DNA from: JAVBQL01 sp031549085
GTDB taxonomy: Bacteria; Spirochaetota; GWE2-31-10; MWDO01
NCBI GenBank assembly: GCA_031549085.1
Contig: JAVBQL010000008.1
Coordinates: forward strand, 1-64,000
Length of the DNA: 64,000 nucleotides
Direction: 5' to 3'
A program made the translations under genes and the position numbers. The notes under the pieces were generated by a model. The model had not been told where the DNA came from and ran no database searches. It saw only the letters and a program-made list of their open reading frames with translations. This document shows positions 16,884 through 26,605 of the stretch, in pieces. The stretch's first letter is position 1; every line of letters begins with the position of its first letter.

Positions 16884-18893
16884 TTATTTATTTAAAACTA
16901 TTTTAACTCTATTATATACATCTTCATTAGTAAATTTGAAAAACACTCCAACATCTTCAGCTTTTCCTGAAATTCCAAATTTATCTATTCCAATCACATC
17001 ACCCTTGAGCCCCACATATTTATACCATGTCATAGAGACCCCTGCCTCAACTGCAACTCTCTTCTCTATATTAGATGGCAAAACACTCTCTCTATACTCT
17101 GCACTCTCATGGTCAAAAAGATATGTGGAGAACATATTAACAACCCTAATTGAATAACCTTCACTCTCAAGTTTCTCTGCAACATCAAGAACCAACGATA
17201 CTTCAGAACCAGTTGCTATAAATATCATATCTATTTTATCTTTTTTTGATTCTCTCTTTAAAATATAGCCACCACGTTTTGCATTGGTATAGCTCTCCAA
17301 TTTTGAATAATCAAGAGTCCTAACCTTTTGTCTTGTGGTTATAATTGTTGACGGTGTATGTTTGCTTGTCAAAGCAAGCTCCCATGCAATTTTTGTCTCT
17401 TCAGGATCACAAGGCCTCATAACATTCATATTAGGAATCAATCGTAATTCACTGATATGTTCAATAGGATGGTGGCTTGGCCCATCTTCACCAACATAGA
17501 TAGAGTCATGAGAGTATAAAAATATGGTTGGAATTCTCATTAAGGCTGCCATTCTTAATGTTGGACGCATGTAGTTTACAAATGATAAAAATGTACCAAC
17601 TATTGGAAGAACTCCTCCATAAAGATAGAGCCCATTTGCAATAGCACCCATTGCGTGCTCTCTAACACCATACTGTATATTATGTGCCAAAAAGTTTTTT
17701 GAAGATATATCGCCGCTCTCTTTTATAACCGTCATAGTAGAGCACGCCAAATCAGCACTTCCAGAGACTACAAAATCAATATCTTTGCATATTGCATTTA
17801 ATACCTTATTAGATGCCTCTCTCGTTGAGTGCATAGAATTTGGAGCAAAAGCTGGAAGATTTTGAAAAGCAGAGGCATCTATATCTCTCGCAAAATTTTT
17901 ATTAAAAAGCTCATTTAGTTCAGGATATTTGCCCTTCCACTCATTGAACATTGATTTCCAGCTATCATATTTGTTTCTCTTTTCTGCCATCTTTTTACCG
18001 AAATAGTCAACAGCAGCTGGATCTACAAAAAAATCGCTTGTTATACCAAGATTTTTCTTAGTCTTTTCAAGTTCATCTTTTCCTAGAGGTGCACCATGAC
18101 AAGTGTTTGAATCCTCTTTATTAGGAGAGCCTTTACCAATAATTGTATCAGCAATAATTAGAACAGGTCTATTATGTTTGATTCTAGCAATTTCAGCTTC
18201 GTCAAATCCTCTCTTTATTGAGTCCAAAGAGTGTCCATCTACATCAATGACATGCCAGTTAAATGCCTCAAATCTCTTTCTAACACTTTCTGACAAAGTA
18301 ATATCAACAGGCCCCTCTATACTGATGCGGTTACTATCATATATTGCTATAAGGTTGTTCAAAGCAAGGTGACCAGCGATAGAGCCTGCCTCATAAGAGA
18401 TTCCCTCCATTAGATCACCATCCCCAACCAAAGTGAAGATTCTGCCTGAAAATAGCTCAAAGCCCTCCTTGTTAAACCTTGCAGCATGTCTCTTGCCTGC
18501 AATAGCCATTCCAACACTGTTTGCAAAACCTTGTCCCAATGGGCCAGTAGAGGTCTCAACTCCATCTGTCCAGCCATACTCTGGGTGGCCCGGAGTTTTT
18601 GACTTAAGCTGACGAAATTTTTTGATTTCATCTATGGTAACATCTTCATACCCTGCAAGATGCATAAGCGAGTATAAGAGCATTGATCCATGCCCCGCAG
18701 AGAGAATAAATCTATCTCTTCCAAACCATGATGTATCTTTTGGATTGATATTCAAAACCTCTCCAAAAAGATATGCTCCAATCTCTGCGCACCCCATAGG
18801 AAGACCTGGGTGACCAGAATTAGCTTTTTCTATAGCATCTATTGATAACGCTCTTATAGTTTTTGCAACTGCTTCTAAACCTTTTAAATCCAC
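16884..18893 (-). CDS. tkt: Transketolase
   Basis: Thiamine-diphosphate enzyme of the non-oxidative pentose phosphate pathway, transferring C2 units between ketose and aldose phosphates. Motifs are HPGLPMG near residue 28, the TPP-binding VGDGDLMEG at about 155 with the downstream N, and the pyrimidine-domain GVREHAMG. The C-terminal transketolase domain is complete. 669 residues, normal. The start is GTG with TTGGAG upstream. A possible promoter lies just upstream (TTGCTC, 16 bp, TATAAA on −). It is monocistronic or leads the short − strand group below it. Confidence 0.96.
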   Translation of the reverse strand: MDLKGLEAVAKTIRALSIDAIEKANSGHPGLPMGCAEIGAYLFGEVLNINPKDTSWFGRDRFILSAGHGSMLLYSLMHLAGYEDVTIDEIKKFRQLKSKTPGHPEYGWTDGVETSTGPLGQGFANSVGMAIAGKRHAARFNKEGFELFSGRIFTLVGDGDLMEGISYEAGSIAGHLALNNLIAIYDSNRISIEGPVDITLSESVRKRFEAFNWHVIDVDGHSLDSIKRGFDEAEIARIKHNRPVLIIADTIIGKGSPNKEDSNTCHGAPLGKDELEKTKKNLGITSDFFVDPAAVDYFGKKMAEKRNKYDSWKSMFNEWKGKYPELNELFNKNFARDIDASAFQNLPAFAPNSMHSTREASNKVLNAICKDIDFVVSGSADLACSTMTVIKESGDISSKNFLAHNIQYGVREHAMGAIANGLYLYGGVLPIVGTFLSFVNYMRPTLRMAALMRIPTIFLYSHDSIYVGEDGPSHHPIEHISELRLIPNMNVMRPCDPEETKIAWELALTSKHTPSTIITTRQKVRTLDYSKLESYTNAKRGGYILKRESKKDKIDMIFIATGSEVSLVLDVAEKLESEGYSIRVVNMFSTYLFDHESAEYRESVLPSNIEKRVAVEAGVSMTWYKYVGLKGDVIGIDKFGISGKAEDVGVFFKFTNEDVYNRVKIVLNK

Positions 18894-19195
18894 TTATAGA
18901 CTCCAAAAAGAATATTTATATTATTAGACAAAAATAGAGCAATATACCAGTATAGAAATAATAAAAAATATAAAATTAAATAGTTATTAACTCTTAAATA
19001 AATATATTTTTGGAAGATTTGATATGTTTAAAAAATTATATTCTTAACCTGATATATGCCACTTTTTGTCTCTATCCTACTGTAAGAACTATTTAACAAA
19101 AAAATAGAAAAAAATCAATAAAATATTAATCTTTATAAAAATTTAGAGCATGATGTTTTGAATAATATAAACATTGGAAATCTATTTCTTAATTA
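18894..19195. other. Intergenic region upstream of tkt
   Basis: About 300 bp between the pirin stop and tkt start, both on −. It holds the probable tkt promoter at its low-coordinate end. The rest is AT-rich with no ORF or clear structure. Confidence 0.5.
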
Positions 19196-20056
19196 TTACT
19201 TATGATTGCCATTTTTTGCTTTGTGCTTTATGAAGGTCCCCTCATTAAGCTCCTCAAATGCAATTTGAAGCTCCTCTCTAGTATTCATAACTATAGGCCC
19301 TGCCCATGCAATTGGCTCTTTTAGAGGCTCTCCTGAAAATAGAATGAAACGAACACCAGCTTTACCTGCTTTTGAATGGAAAGAATCCCCAGAATCAAAT
19401 ATAGCAGATGTGCGCTCCTCAACAACTTCAGCCAAACTTCCAAAAATACCACTGCCTATAAGCACATATACAAATAGAGTATGATGTTCTGGGAGGGTAA
19501 ATGAAAACTCACCATCTGGCTTTAGTGTTACGTCCAATACCGTAGGTTTAACAAATTCGCCTTCTGGCCCCTTTTTATTTTTATAACTCCCAGCAACAAC
19601 ACGAACACTATTACCTTCGTCCAAAACTATAGGCATATTCTCTATATTAAGATCTCCATATGTTGGAGTTGTCATTTTATGAGCTTTTGGGAGATTTATC
19701 CAGAGCTGAAAACCAAAGAGCCTCTCAGCAACCTGGGGCATCTCCTCATGTAGAATTCCGTTTCCAGAGTTCATCCACTGCCCCTCGCCGCCTCTTATTA
19801 CACCAGAATTTCCTAATGTATCTTTGTGGTCTATCCTCCCAGAAATAAGATAGGTAAATGTTTCAATCCCTCTGTGAGGATGTAGTGGAAAACCTTTGAT
19901 ATAGTCTTCAGGATCATTAGAATCAAATACATCAAGCATCAAAAATGGGTCAATATACTCAACATCCCTATGTCCCAAGACACGCACAAGCTTTACCCCA
20001 GCACCATCAACTGTTGATTTTCCGCTAATGGTTTTTGCAACATTTCGCACTTTCAT
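19196..20056 (-). CDS. Pirin-family bicupin protein
   Basis: Pirin/YhhW-type iron-binding bicupin. The N-terminal cupin shows the metal ligands HPHRGIET and SGNGILHEE (the His-His-His-Glu set). The C-terminal pirin domain with FSGEPLKEPIAWAGPIVMNT is intact. 286 residues, normal. Family members have been reported as quercetin 2,3-dioxygenases or redox-responsive regulators, so the exact role here cannot be read. GGAGG lies 6 bases before the ATG. It is downstream of nfo on the same strand, with an 88-bp gap. Confidence 0.93.
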   Translation of the reverse strand: MKVRNVAKTISGKSTVDGAGVKLVRVLGHRDVEYIDPFLMLDVFDSNDPEDYIKGFPLHPHRGIETFTYLISGRIDHKDTLGNSGVIRGGEGQWMNSGNGILHEEMPQVAERLFGFQLWINLPKAHKMTTPTYGDLNIENMPIVLDEGNSVRVVAGSYKNKKGPEGEFVKPTVLDVTLKPDGEFSFTLPEHHTLFVYVLIGSGIFGSLAEVVEERTSAIFDSGDSFHSKAGKAGVRFILFSGEPLKEPIAWAGPIVMNTREELQIAFEELNEGTFIKHKAKNGNHK

Positions 20057-20144
20057 ATTAAAACCTCCATGATAATGAAATATATTCAGAATAACAGATA
20101 AAAAATATATGCTATTAAATAATACACAAAGGTTAAAAAAAATA

Positions 20145-20984
20145 TTATTTTACAAAACTATATAGCATCTTTATCTCATCAGGCCATTTTGTCTCATCTA
20201 TTGTTTCAAGTATAATAGGTATATTATCAAAACGAGAGTCACCCATAATGAGTTTGAAGGTCTCAAGCCCCATAAGTCCAAGCCCCAAGCTATCGTGTCT
20301 GTCTACATTACTGCCCAGTTTTGCCTTAGAATCATTAAGATGTACACCTGAAAGATAATTAAAACCAATAATTTTGTCAAATTCGTCCATTACCTTGTTA
20401 TAGCTATCATAGTTTGTAATATCATAGCCTGCAGCATATATGTGCATTGTATCAATACAAACCCCCACTCTCTTTTTATCTTCAATCTGATCTATAATAG
20501 AAGCTATTTGATTAAACTTATGTCCAACAGAATTTCCCTGCCCTGCTGTCAACTCCACAACCAGTTTTACACCACTGCTTTTTGATAAAATATCATTCAT
20601 ACCATCCGCTATGAGTTTTAAACAATCGTCAACTGATATAAGCCCAAGTGTACTGCCCGGATGAAAATTCACCATGGTTAATTTAAGCTGCTCTGCCCTC
20701 TTTACATCATCAAGCAGTGCTTCAATAGATTTTTCCCTTTTATCAGTCGAATTACCAAGGTTAATAAGATAACTTGCATGCGGAAGCACATATTCTGGCT
20801 CAATATTGACCTCTTTTAGATTCTTTTTGAACAGATCGATATTGGATTCACTGTAGGGAGTGCCATTCCATTGTCTTTGATTCTTTAAAAAAAGAGCAAA
20901 TGCCTTTGCTCCAATCTTGGAAGCGTTTTTTGGTGCATTCTCAACGCCGCCTTCACTACTGACATGAGCTCCTACAAACTTCAT
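20145..20984 (-). CDS. nfo: Endonuclease IV (AP endonuclease)
   Basis: Zinc-dependent apurinic/apyrimidinic endonuclease of base-excision repair, a TIM barrel. Signatures are VGAHVSSEGGVENAP at the start, LVNFHPGS-like TMVNFHPGSTLG, LVVELTAGQGNSVG, VCIDTMHIYAAGYD, HLNDSKAKLGSNVDRHDSLG and IILET. All the His/Glu/Asp zinc ligands of the family are visible. 279 residues, standard. GGAG sits 7 bases before the ATG. It faces the divergent gene at 21190. Confidence 0.97.
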   Translation of the reverse strand: MKFVGAHVSSEGGVENAPKNASKIGAKAFALFLKNQRQWNGTPYSESNIDLFKKNLKEVNIEPEYVLPHASYLINLGNSTDKREKSIEALLDDVKRAEQLKLTMVNFHPGSTLGLISVDDCLKLIADGMNDILSKSSGVKLVVELTAGQGNSVGHKFNQIASIIDQIEDKKRVGVCIDTMHIYAAGYDITNYDSYNKVMDEFDKIIGFNYLSGVHLNDSKAKLGSNVDRHDSLGLGLMGLETFKLIMGDSRFDNIPIILETIDETKWPDEIKMLYSFVK

Positions 20985-21124
20985 TCTTAAACTCCATTAA
21001 ATAAAAAATATATAAATCTATAAAGTAAAAAAGGATAAAACCCTATTTTAATAAAAACATATTACATAAATATAACAAAAAATGAAAATGTTTCTTATAA
21101 CAAAAAAAGTAAAAATCTAAGTTG

Positions 21125-21153
21125 TTGACAATATTAGTATAAAATGATAATCT
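21125..21153 (+). promoter_or_regulatory. Promoter of the PpiD/SurA-like gene
   Basis: TTGACA (21125-21130), 17-bp spacer, extended −10 TGaTAATCT (hexamer 21148-21153), about 35 bases before the chosen ATG. Confidence 0.55.
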
Positions 21154-21189
21154 TTAGCATATTTTATGAAGCTTTTCAAGGATTTTTTT

Positions 21190-22755
21190 ATGGCAGAAGA
21201 TAATAAAAAAGAGAAAAAAGATGGTTTAAAGAATTTTTTTGTAACATTGGTTATCGCAATAATTGTTGTTACTTTTATAATATCCGGAGAACCAATTTTA
21301 GGAATAAACAACCTAATAAGAGACTTTGGTAAACAAAAGATAAAAAATGAAGATGGAACAATCTCAATTCCAGATGATGCTCAAGTTGCTCAAAACAGAA
21401 ACAATCCAAATCTATATGTTGGAAGGGTTGCAAATGAGCTTATTCAGCTTGGCAAGCCAGATAGATTCAATCAGGAGATTGCAAACATAACAAATAGTAG
21501 CCTTAATCCATACGAAAAATACAGCTATTCAAGATACTCTTTTGAGAATGCTATAAACAGAATTATTGGGATGAGAAGTGCTAAAAATATGAATATAACA
21601 ATATCAAAAAATTACTTAATAAATGAAGTTGGCAAGAGAAACTTCCCTAATGAGGAGGGAGATCCAGACTTCTTAAAAATGAGACAAAATTCGGCAGCAC
21701 TAAATCAATACTCTAAACAGGTCTATGATGATCTTCTCTTTGAAAACTTTTTACAAGATTACTTTTTTGGACTGCCAATTAATGATCATGAATTATTAAG
21801 TGAATATAGACTTGACAACACAAAAGTTGTATTAAAATATATAACTGTTGGTTTTGATAATGTTGATAATGACTCCTTAAAGGAGTATTTTAAAAACAAT
21901 ACAGACAAATATAACCTATATAAACTTACTAGAATATACTGTAAAGATAAGGCAGAGGCAGATAAAATAGTAAAAGAGGCAAACAATAATTATGATAAAT
22001 TTGTTGAGCTTGGAAATAAGGGAAAAGAGGATGGCAAAGTTCTAAATATTGTTACTGATCCAGATTACTCCTTTTTAGATGAATTAGCTGAACAACAATT
22101 GACAGATGGGCTTAAATCTCTAAAAAAGCATGAAGTATTACAAACAGTTATAGAGACACCTATTGGTGGAATGATTGTTGCAATAGAAGATAAAAAAGCT
22201 GCTAATTTGGATGATAATAGAGTATTAGGCAAAGTTACTGATCAATATAGAGTAGATAAAAAAGATGAGCTTGAGACAAAAGCAAAAGAGTTTGCAGATT
22301 CTGTTTATAGTGATCTTAAAGGCAAAGATTTTGACACTGTTGTAAAAAGATTGAATTTAAATGCAACAACAACACAGCCTCTTACATTTTTAGATCCAAA
22401 TTTTTCAGGTGTGTTTAACTCCTATGATGATTTAACAGATGACACAAATTTCATTGTGAAAACTTTTAAAGCAAAAAAAGGAGAGCTATTAGAACCATAT
22501 AAGCACTCTAATGGATATGTTATAGCACTTGTGTCAGACCAAATATCTATGAAAAATGATGAATATGAAAATTTATTTGATGATCTATTAAAAGAGTATT
22601 CAAGTAAAAAAAGTACAAATATAGAGATTGATTATTTTACTAAAGAGAGAAAGCAGTATAGAATTGTAGACAATTTTAACTATGTTTTCAATATTCAAGA
22701 CTTTATCAAAGAGAGTGGAAACACTGGAGTAGATATTCCATACGATTTTAATTAA
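21190..22755 (+). CDS. PpiD/SurA-like membrane-anchored chaperone
   Basis: The short charged cytosolic N-terminus (MAEDNKKEKKDGLK) and single membrane helix (FFVTLVIAIIVVTFIISG) are followed by a large periplasmic region. That region resembles a SurA N-terminal helical domain (about 60-210) and then parvulin-like segments (around 220-340). The parvulin active-site residues are not obvious, so chaperone activity is more likely than isomerase activity. I start at the ATG preceded by CAAGGA rather than the upstream in-frame ATG, giving 521 residues. Such proteins fold or escort outer-membrane proteins. Confidence 0.7.
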   Translation: MAEDNKKEKKDGLKNFFVTLVIAIIVVTFIISGEPILGINNLIRDFGKQKIKNEDGTISIPDDAQVAQNRNNPNLYVGRVANELIQLGKPDRFNQEIANITNSSLNPYEKYSYSRYSFENAINRIIGMRSAKNMNITISKNYLINEVGKRNFPNEEGDPDFLKMRQNSAALNQYSKQVYDDLLFENFLQDYFFGLPINDHELLSEYRLDNTKVVLKYITVGFDNVDNDSLKEYFKNNTDKYNLYKLTRIYCKDKAEADKIVKEANNNYDKFVELGNKGKEDGKVLNIVTDPDYSFLDELAEQQLTDGLKSLKKHEVLQTVIETPIGGMIVAIEDKKAANLDDNRVLGKVTDQYRVDKKDELETKAKEFADSVYSDLKGKDFDTVVKRLNLNATTTQPLTFLDPNFSGVFNSYDDLTDDTNFIVKTFKAKKGELLEPYKHSNGYVIALVSDQISMKNDEYENLFDDLLKEYSSKKSTNIEIDYFTKERKQYRIVDNFNYVFNIQDFIKESGNTGVDIPYDFN

Positions 22756-22804
22756 AAATATATAAAATCGATGATATTAAATAATGGACTAGGAGCGACC
22801 CTAT

Positions 22805-24499
22805 ATGGCTAGCTCCTTTTTTTACAAAATAGAAAAGAGCAAAACTGGACTTGATACCCTAACAATCAATAATATATCCATCCACTCAAAGTTTAACCCA
22901 ATTAATGAAGCAGAAAATTTTATATATAGCGGTAAAAATTTAATATTGATTTTTGGTATTGGACTTGGATACCACATAAACAACATTATAAAAAACAATA
23001 GTGAATCAATATTTATTATATATGAGCCGCTGCAAGATATTCTATCACTTTATGAAGATAGGTATCAAAATATAGAGTTAGAAAATCGAGAAAACATACT
23101 TACTCTAAAAAGTATAGATACAGATCTTATATACAATTTTCTTTATAGACATAGCTTTTTTAATGATGATAAGATATTCTCTTATCAAAACTTAGGCTAC
23201 AAAACCCTTTTTAATGACAACTATATTCAGTTTTATCAATCAATAAAAGATATTTTTAAGATCTTAAAGCAAAATATTTTAACTGACTCCTATTTTTTAC
23301 CAATATGGACAAAAAATTTCATTACAAACTCAACTAAATTAGAAAAAAAACAACTGCTTGATATAAATAAAATGAAAAGTGATAAAAAAGAGAATTTAGC
23401 TGTTATTGTATCTGCTGGCCCCTCATTAAACAATGATCTATCCACATTAAAAAAGATAAGAGATAAAATAACAATATTTGCTGTTGATACAGCATATAAA
23501 ACTCTATTAAAGGCTAAAATTGCTCCAGATTTTGTAGTGTCTCTAGATTCTCAATTCTTCTCATTAGATGATTTTCCTATTAATGCATACAGTGAAACAG
23601 TTTTTATTTTTGACCTGACATCATATCCAAAAGTAAGTAATCTATATAAAAATAGCTATTTTACAACCACAAATAATTTCTTTGAAGATACTATTGTAAA
23701 GGATTTTTTTGATAATTTTGGAATTGATATAGAAAAAATAGATACAGGCGGAACTATAACAGATTATACATTGGACCTTGTTATAAAACTTGGATTTAAT
23801 AATATATTTTTTTCTGGTCTTGACCTATCATTTCCAAACTTTATAACACACTCAACAAATTCTCCATTCTTTGATAAAATTCTATCCTCTTCCTCATATA
23901 TTGATACAATTGATCTTCTTATGATAAAAAAAATATATGATAGAAATTTGTCAAAAGTAGAGAGTAAAACCGATGAAACACTCTACTCTGATTTTATACT
24001 GCAAAATTATGCCTCCTACATAGAGGACTACATATCATTTTACAAAGATAAGAATATATATACCACACTTCAAAATGGTATAAAGATAGATGGAATGAAG
24101 AGTATTAGACTAAATGATTTAATCACAAAACTAGAGACTAAAAGGTTTATATTCAACGAAATTATTAATGGCGGATTAATATCACTAAATGAGGATAAAA
24201 TAGAAAATTATTATAAAGAATTATTATCAAAACTATATAATTTATCACAAAACTTAAAAACATGGTTATCTAATAGAGAAACCTCTATTAATACTGATTA
24301 TAATAGAGAGATAGAAAAAATATTGATGGAGAGTAAAATATATTTTCCTCTTTTGGAAAAATTTTTAATAATATCCAAAATAAATTTAGTTAAAAATATC
24401 ACTAAAACAGATGATATTTCATTTTATAGAGCCATTTGTTCAAATATTCTTCAACTAATCTATTTTCTTATAAGAAATTTGCAGAAAACCATAGACTAA
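22805..24499 (+). CDS. DUF115 / Maf-like (MptE-like) protein
   Basis: 564-residue protein with a central DUF115 domain: AVIVSAGPSLNNDLSTLKKI at about 200, FAVDTAYKTLLKAKIAPDFVV, DSQ, then DTGGTITDYTLDLVIKLG and FFSGLDLSF. This is the 6-hydroxymethylpterin pyrophosphokinase MptE-like fold. In flagellated bacteria DUF115 proteins are motility accessory factors that glycosylate flagellin with nonulosonic acids. The N- and C-terminal flanks are helical and Asn/Lys-rich. The family assignment is firm; the flagellin role is inferred, since no flagellar gene is in the window. Confidence 0.8.
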   Translation: MASSFFYKIEKSKTGLDTLTINNISIHSKFNPINEAENFIYSGKNLILIFGIGLGYHINNIIKNNSESIFIIYEPLQDILSLYEDRYQNIELENRENILTLKSIDTDLIYNFLYRHSFFNDDKIFSYQNLGYKTLFNDNYIQFYQSIKDIFKILKQNILTDSYFLPIWTKNFITNSTKLEKKQLLDINKMKSDKKENLAVIVSAGPSLNNDLSTLKKIRDKITIFAVDTAYKTLLKAKIAPDFVVSLDSQFFSLDDFPINAYSETVFIFDLTSYPKVSNLYKNSYFTTTNNFFEDTIVKDFFDNFGIDIEKIDTGGTITDYTLDLVIKLGFNNIFFSGLDLSFPNFITHSTNSPFFDKILSSSSYIDTIDLLMIKKIYDRNLSKVESKTDETLYSDFILQNYASYIEDYISFYKDKNIYTTLQNGIKIDGMKSIRLNDLITKLETKRFIFNEIINGGLISLNEDKIENYYKELLSKLYNLSQNLKTWLSNRETSINTDYNREIEKILMESKIYFPLLEKFLIISKINLVKNITKTDDISFYRAICSNILQLIYFLIRNLQKTID

Positions 24500-24553
24500 A
24501 CAGAGCATGTTTAGGGTGAAAATAAGCAGAGCCTGTTCTTCGTAATAAAAAAA

Positions 24554-24582
24554 TTGACATTTATGGACATAAATATTATAAT
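24554..24582 (+). promoter_or_regulatory. Consensus promoter with inverted repeat in the spacer
   Basis: Perfect TTGACA (24554-24559) and perfect TATAAT (24577-24582) separated by 17 bp. Within the spacer ATTTATG-GA-CATAAAT (24559-24574) is a perfect inverted repeat, a probable operator. It drives the response regulator at 24650 and probably the genes after it. Confidence 0.75.
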
Positions 24583-24649
24583 TGACTTTAAGATTATGTC
24601 TATATATTTGATTGTCAAAAAGTCTATCATTAACTTTTAAGGGTCTGTT

Positions 24650-25297
24650 ATGTACAAAAAAAATGCCAAAATAGTTATTATTGATGATGAAGTTCAAGTT
24701 TCAGATATGGTTAAAGACCTCTTGCTTGTGACTGATGAGAGTTTCAAAATAGAGGTATTCAATGACTCTTCAGAATTTGTTGAAAAATTTGGAACATATA
24801 ACAATGATAACTTAGATCTAATCCTATTGGACATAATGATGCCAAAATTTGATGGTATTCAAATATTAGAGAAATTAAATTCAAGAAGGGACACACAATA
24901 CATACCAAAGATAGTTATGTCTGCATATAACAATGACGAAAATTTAAAAACAATATATAACTTTGGTGCTATAATGTTTATAGAGAAACCTTTTACCAAT
25001 TTGGCATATTTCTCTAATCAGATACAAAATCTGTTAAAAATAAAGTTATATGATGATTACAACAGGAGTTTAATAGACCTATTAAAAGAACAGAACAAGA
25101 AAATTCTCAACAAGGAAATTTCTGAGATAACTTTTGTTGATAAGATTAATATGGTTATAAACTCTCTTGGAGATTTAAATTTTTCACTAGAGAATAAATT
25201 TAAAGAATTTAGCAGCTCTGAAGAGCAACATAGTTTAAAAAATAATATTTTAATTCTGAAAGAGTTGACAAAAATTCTGAGTAATCACCAGCAATGA
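24650..25297 (+). CDS. Response regulator, receiver domain with unassigned C-terminus
   Basis: CheY-like receiver (about 1-130) with a complete phosphorylation site: acidic pair D12/D13, phospho-acceptor D61 in LLLDIMMP, S91 in VMSAYN and K113 in IEKPF. The remaining 85 residues are helical, Lys/Glu-rich and match no DNA-binding output domain, so signalling by protein contact is likely. AAGGG precedes the ATG. The STAS-domain gene 21 bp downstream suggests a partner-switch or chemoreceptor-type module. No sensor kinase is nearby. Confidence 0.88.
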   Translation: MYKKNAKIVIIDDEVQVSDMVKDLLLVTDESFKIEVFNDSSEFVEKFGTYNNDNLDLILLDIMMPKFDGIQILEKLNSRRDTQYIPKIVMSAYNNDENLKTIYNFGAIMFIEKPFTNLAYFSNQIQNLLKIKLYDDYNRSLIDLLKEQNKKILNKEISEITFVDKINMVINSLGDLNFSLENKFKEFSSSEEQHSLKNNILILKELTKILSNHQQ

Positions 25298-25318
25298 ATT
25301 TTGTAAGGAGTATAAATA

Positions 25319-25657
25319 ATGGATATAAGAGTAAGAGAAAATAGCGATATAGTTATAATAGATATTGATGGAATACTAACATCATATGAATCAAAAAAGA
25401 TAGATGAAATTGTATCAGAAAATGTTTTAAAAAATAGAAACAAAATTATAATCAACTTGGACAATGTCTCACATATTGATTCAAGTGGTATGGAGACTCT
25501 AGTTTCAATAAAAAATAATTTAGTTGATAGAAAAGGAAATCTTTGTTTAGTAAATCCAAATAATTCTATAAAAAAGATATTAGATTTAACAAAACTAACA
25601 AAACAGTTCTCTATTTTTTCAATAGAAGATGATGCTGTTAATTATTTTTCAAATTAG
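25319..25657 (+). CDS. STAS-domain anti-anti-sigma-like protein
   Basis: 112-residue stand-alone STAS domain, as in SpoIIAA/RsbV. Key features are IVIIDIDGILTSYESKKIDE, IIINLDNVSHIDSSGMETL with the phosphorylatable Ser at about residue 55-56, and LCLVNPNNSIKKILDLTKL. It would bind an anti-sigma/kinase partner depending on its phosphorylation state. It has a TAAGGAG ribosome site. It is in an apparent operon between the response regulator and a 38-residue membrane protein. Cognate kinase and sigma factor are not visible here. Confidence 0.92.
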   Translation: MDIRVRENSDIVIIDIDGILTSYESKKIDEIVSENVLKNRNKIIINLDNVSHIDSSGMETLVSIKNNLVDRKGNLCLVNPNNSIKKILDLTKLTKQFSIFSIEDDAVNYFSN

Positions 25658-25670
25658 GAAATAGATACAA

Positions 25671-25787
25671 ATGAAAAAACATATATCAATATTCAATAAA
25701 ATTGCTTTTTGCATATTTGGCCATACCCTATTTTTTGTTGGTTTTATAACCTCGTTTTTTCCTTCTCTATTAAAAAAGAAAAAATAA
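25671..25787 (+). CDS. 38-residue single-span membrane protein
   Basis: Small ORF between the STAS gene and surE: MKKHISIFNKIAFCIFGHTL…, one hydrophobic span (about residues 10-32) and a basic LLKKKK tail. An AGGAA site lies 10-11 bases before the ATG. The stop is 17 bases before the surE ATG, whose AAGGA follows directly. The basic ends and single span give it the look of a real small membrane protein. No family recognised. Confidence 0.55.
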   Translation: MKKHISIFNKIAFCIFGHTLFFVGFITSFFPSLLKKKK

Positions 25788-25804
25788 ATAAGGATACAAT
25801 TTTA

Positions 25805-26551
25805 ATGAACATACTTCTTACCAATGATGACGGCTTCTCTGCCGAAGGTTTATTAGTTTTAAAGAGATATTTTGAAAAAAAAAGCGAACATAATATATTT
25901 ATTGTTGCTCCAGATACAGAAAAGAGTGGCTTTTCACACAGTATTACATTTACAGAGTTAACAAAACTGGTTAAACAGCATGACAATACATGGATAATAA
26001 GAGGCACACCTGCTGACTGTGTAAATCTTGCACTTTTAGGAATGGTAGAAGAAAAAATAGATTTGGTTATATCAGGTATAAATCATGGACCAAACATGGG
26101 GCGTGATACTCTCTACTCTGGAACAGTTGGAGCTGCTAGACAAGCTGCTTTTTATAATGTGCCATCTATTGCTCTCTCTCTAAATACATGGAGCGGAGAT
26201 AAAAATAGAGAACATTTTGATAATGTTGCTCCTTTTTTTGATAAGCATTTTGATACACTAATAAAAAACATAGATACTAATTTCGTATTTAATATCAACT
26301 TTCCAAACATAGCATATGAAAATATAAAAGGTGTTAAAAACACAAAACCATACCATGAGGAGCACTACAATGATGAACTCTTCCTTGTTGATGCTCAACA
26401 TCTTGGCAAATATTATGGAGTAAAATGGAGACATAAGTTTGTAGAACTTGATAGCGAGTTTGATGCCTCTGCTGTACGTGATGGTTTTATATCTGTATCT
26501 GCATTAAAAATATTGCCTGAAGGGTTTAATTTAAATATAAAATTTGATTAG
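25805..26551 (+). CDS. surE: 5'/3'-nucleotidase SurE
   Basis: Metal-dependent nucleoside monophosphatase of 248 residues. The hallmark NDDG lies at residues 7-10, followed by VAPDTEKSGFSHSIT, GTPADCVNLAL and SGINHGPNMGRDTLYSGTVGAA-type sequence. I start at MNILLTNDDG (AAGGA upstream) and reject a 32-residue N-terminal extension in the same frame, because that DNA encodes the small membrane protein in another frame. It is a likely member of the response regulator/STAS operon. Confidence 0.95.
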   Translation: MNILLTNDDGFSAEGLLVLKRYFEKKSEHNIFIVAPDTEKSGFSHSITFTELTKLVKQHDNTWIIRGTPADCVNLALLGMVEEKIDLVISGINHGPNMGRDTLYSGTVGAARQAAFYNVPSIALSLNTWSGDKNREHFDNVAPFFDKHFDTLIKNIDTNFVFNINFPNIAYENIKGVKNTKPYHEEHYNDELFLVDAQHLGKYYGVKWRHKFVELDSEFDASAVRDGFISVSALKILPEGFNLNIKFD

Positions 26552-26605
26552 TTATATACCAAAGGCAATACTAATATTTATTAAGGAAAAAAAATAATTT
26601 AAACT

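Noticed and set aside
25709..25804. N-terminal extension of SurE
   Set aside because: The extension has no ribosome site, precedes the universally N-terminal NDDG motif, and its DNA encodes a small membrane protein in another frame.
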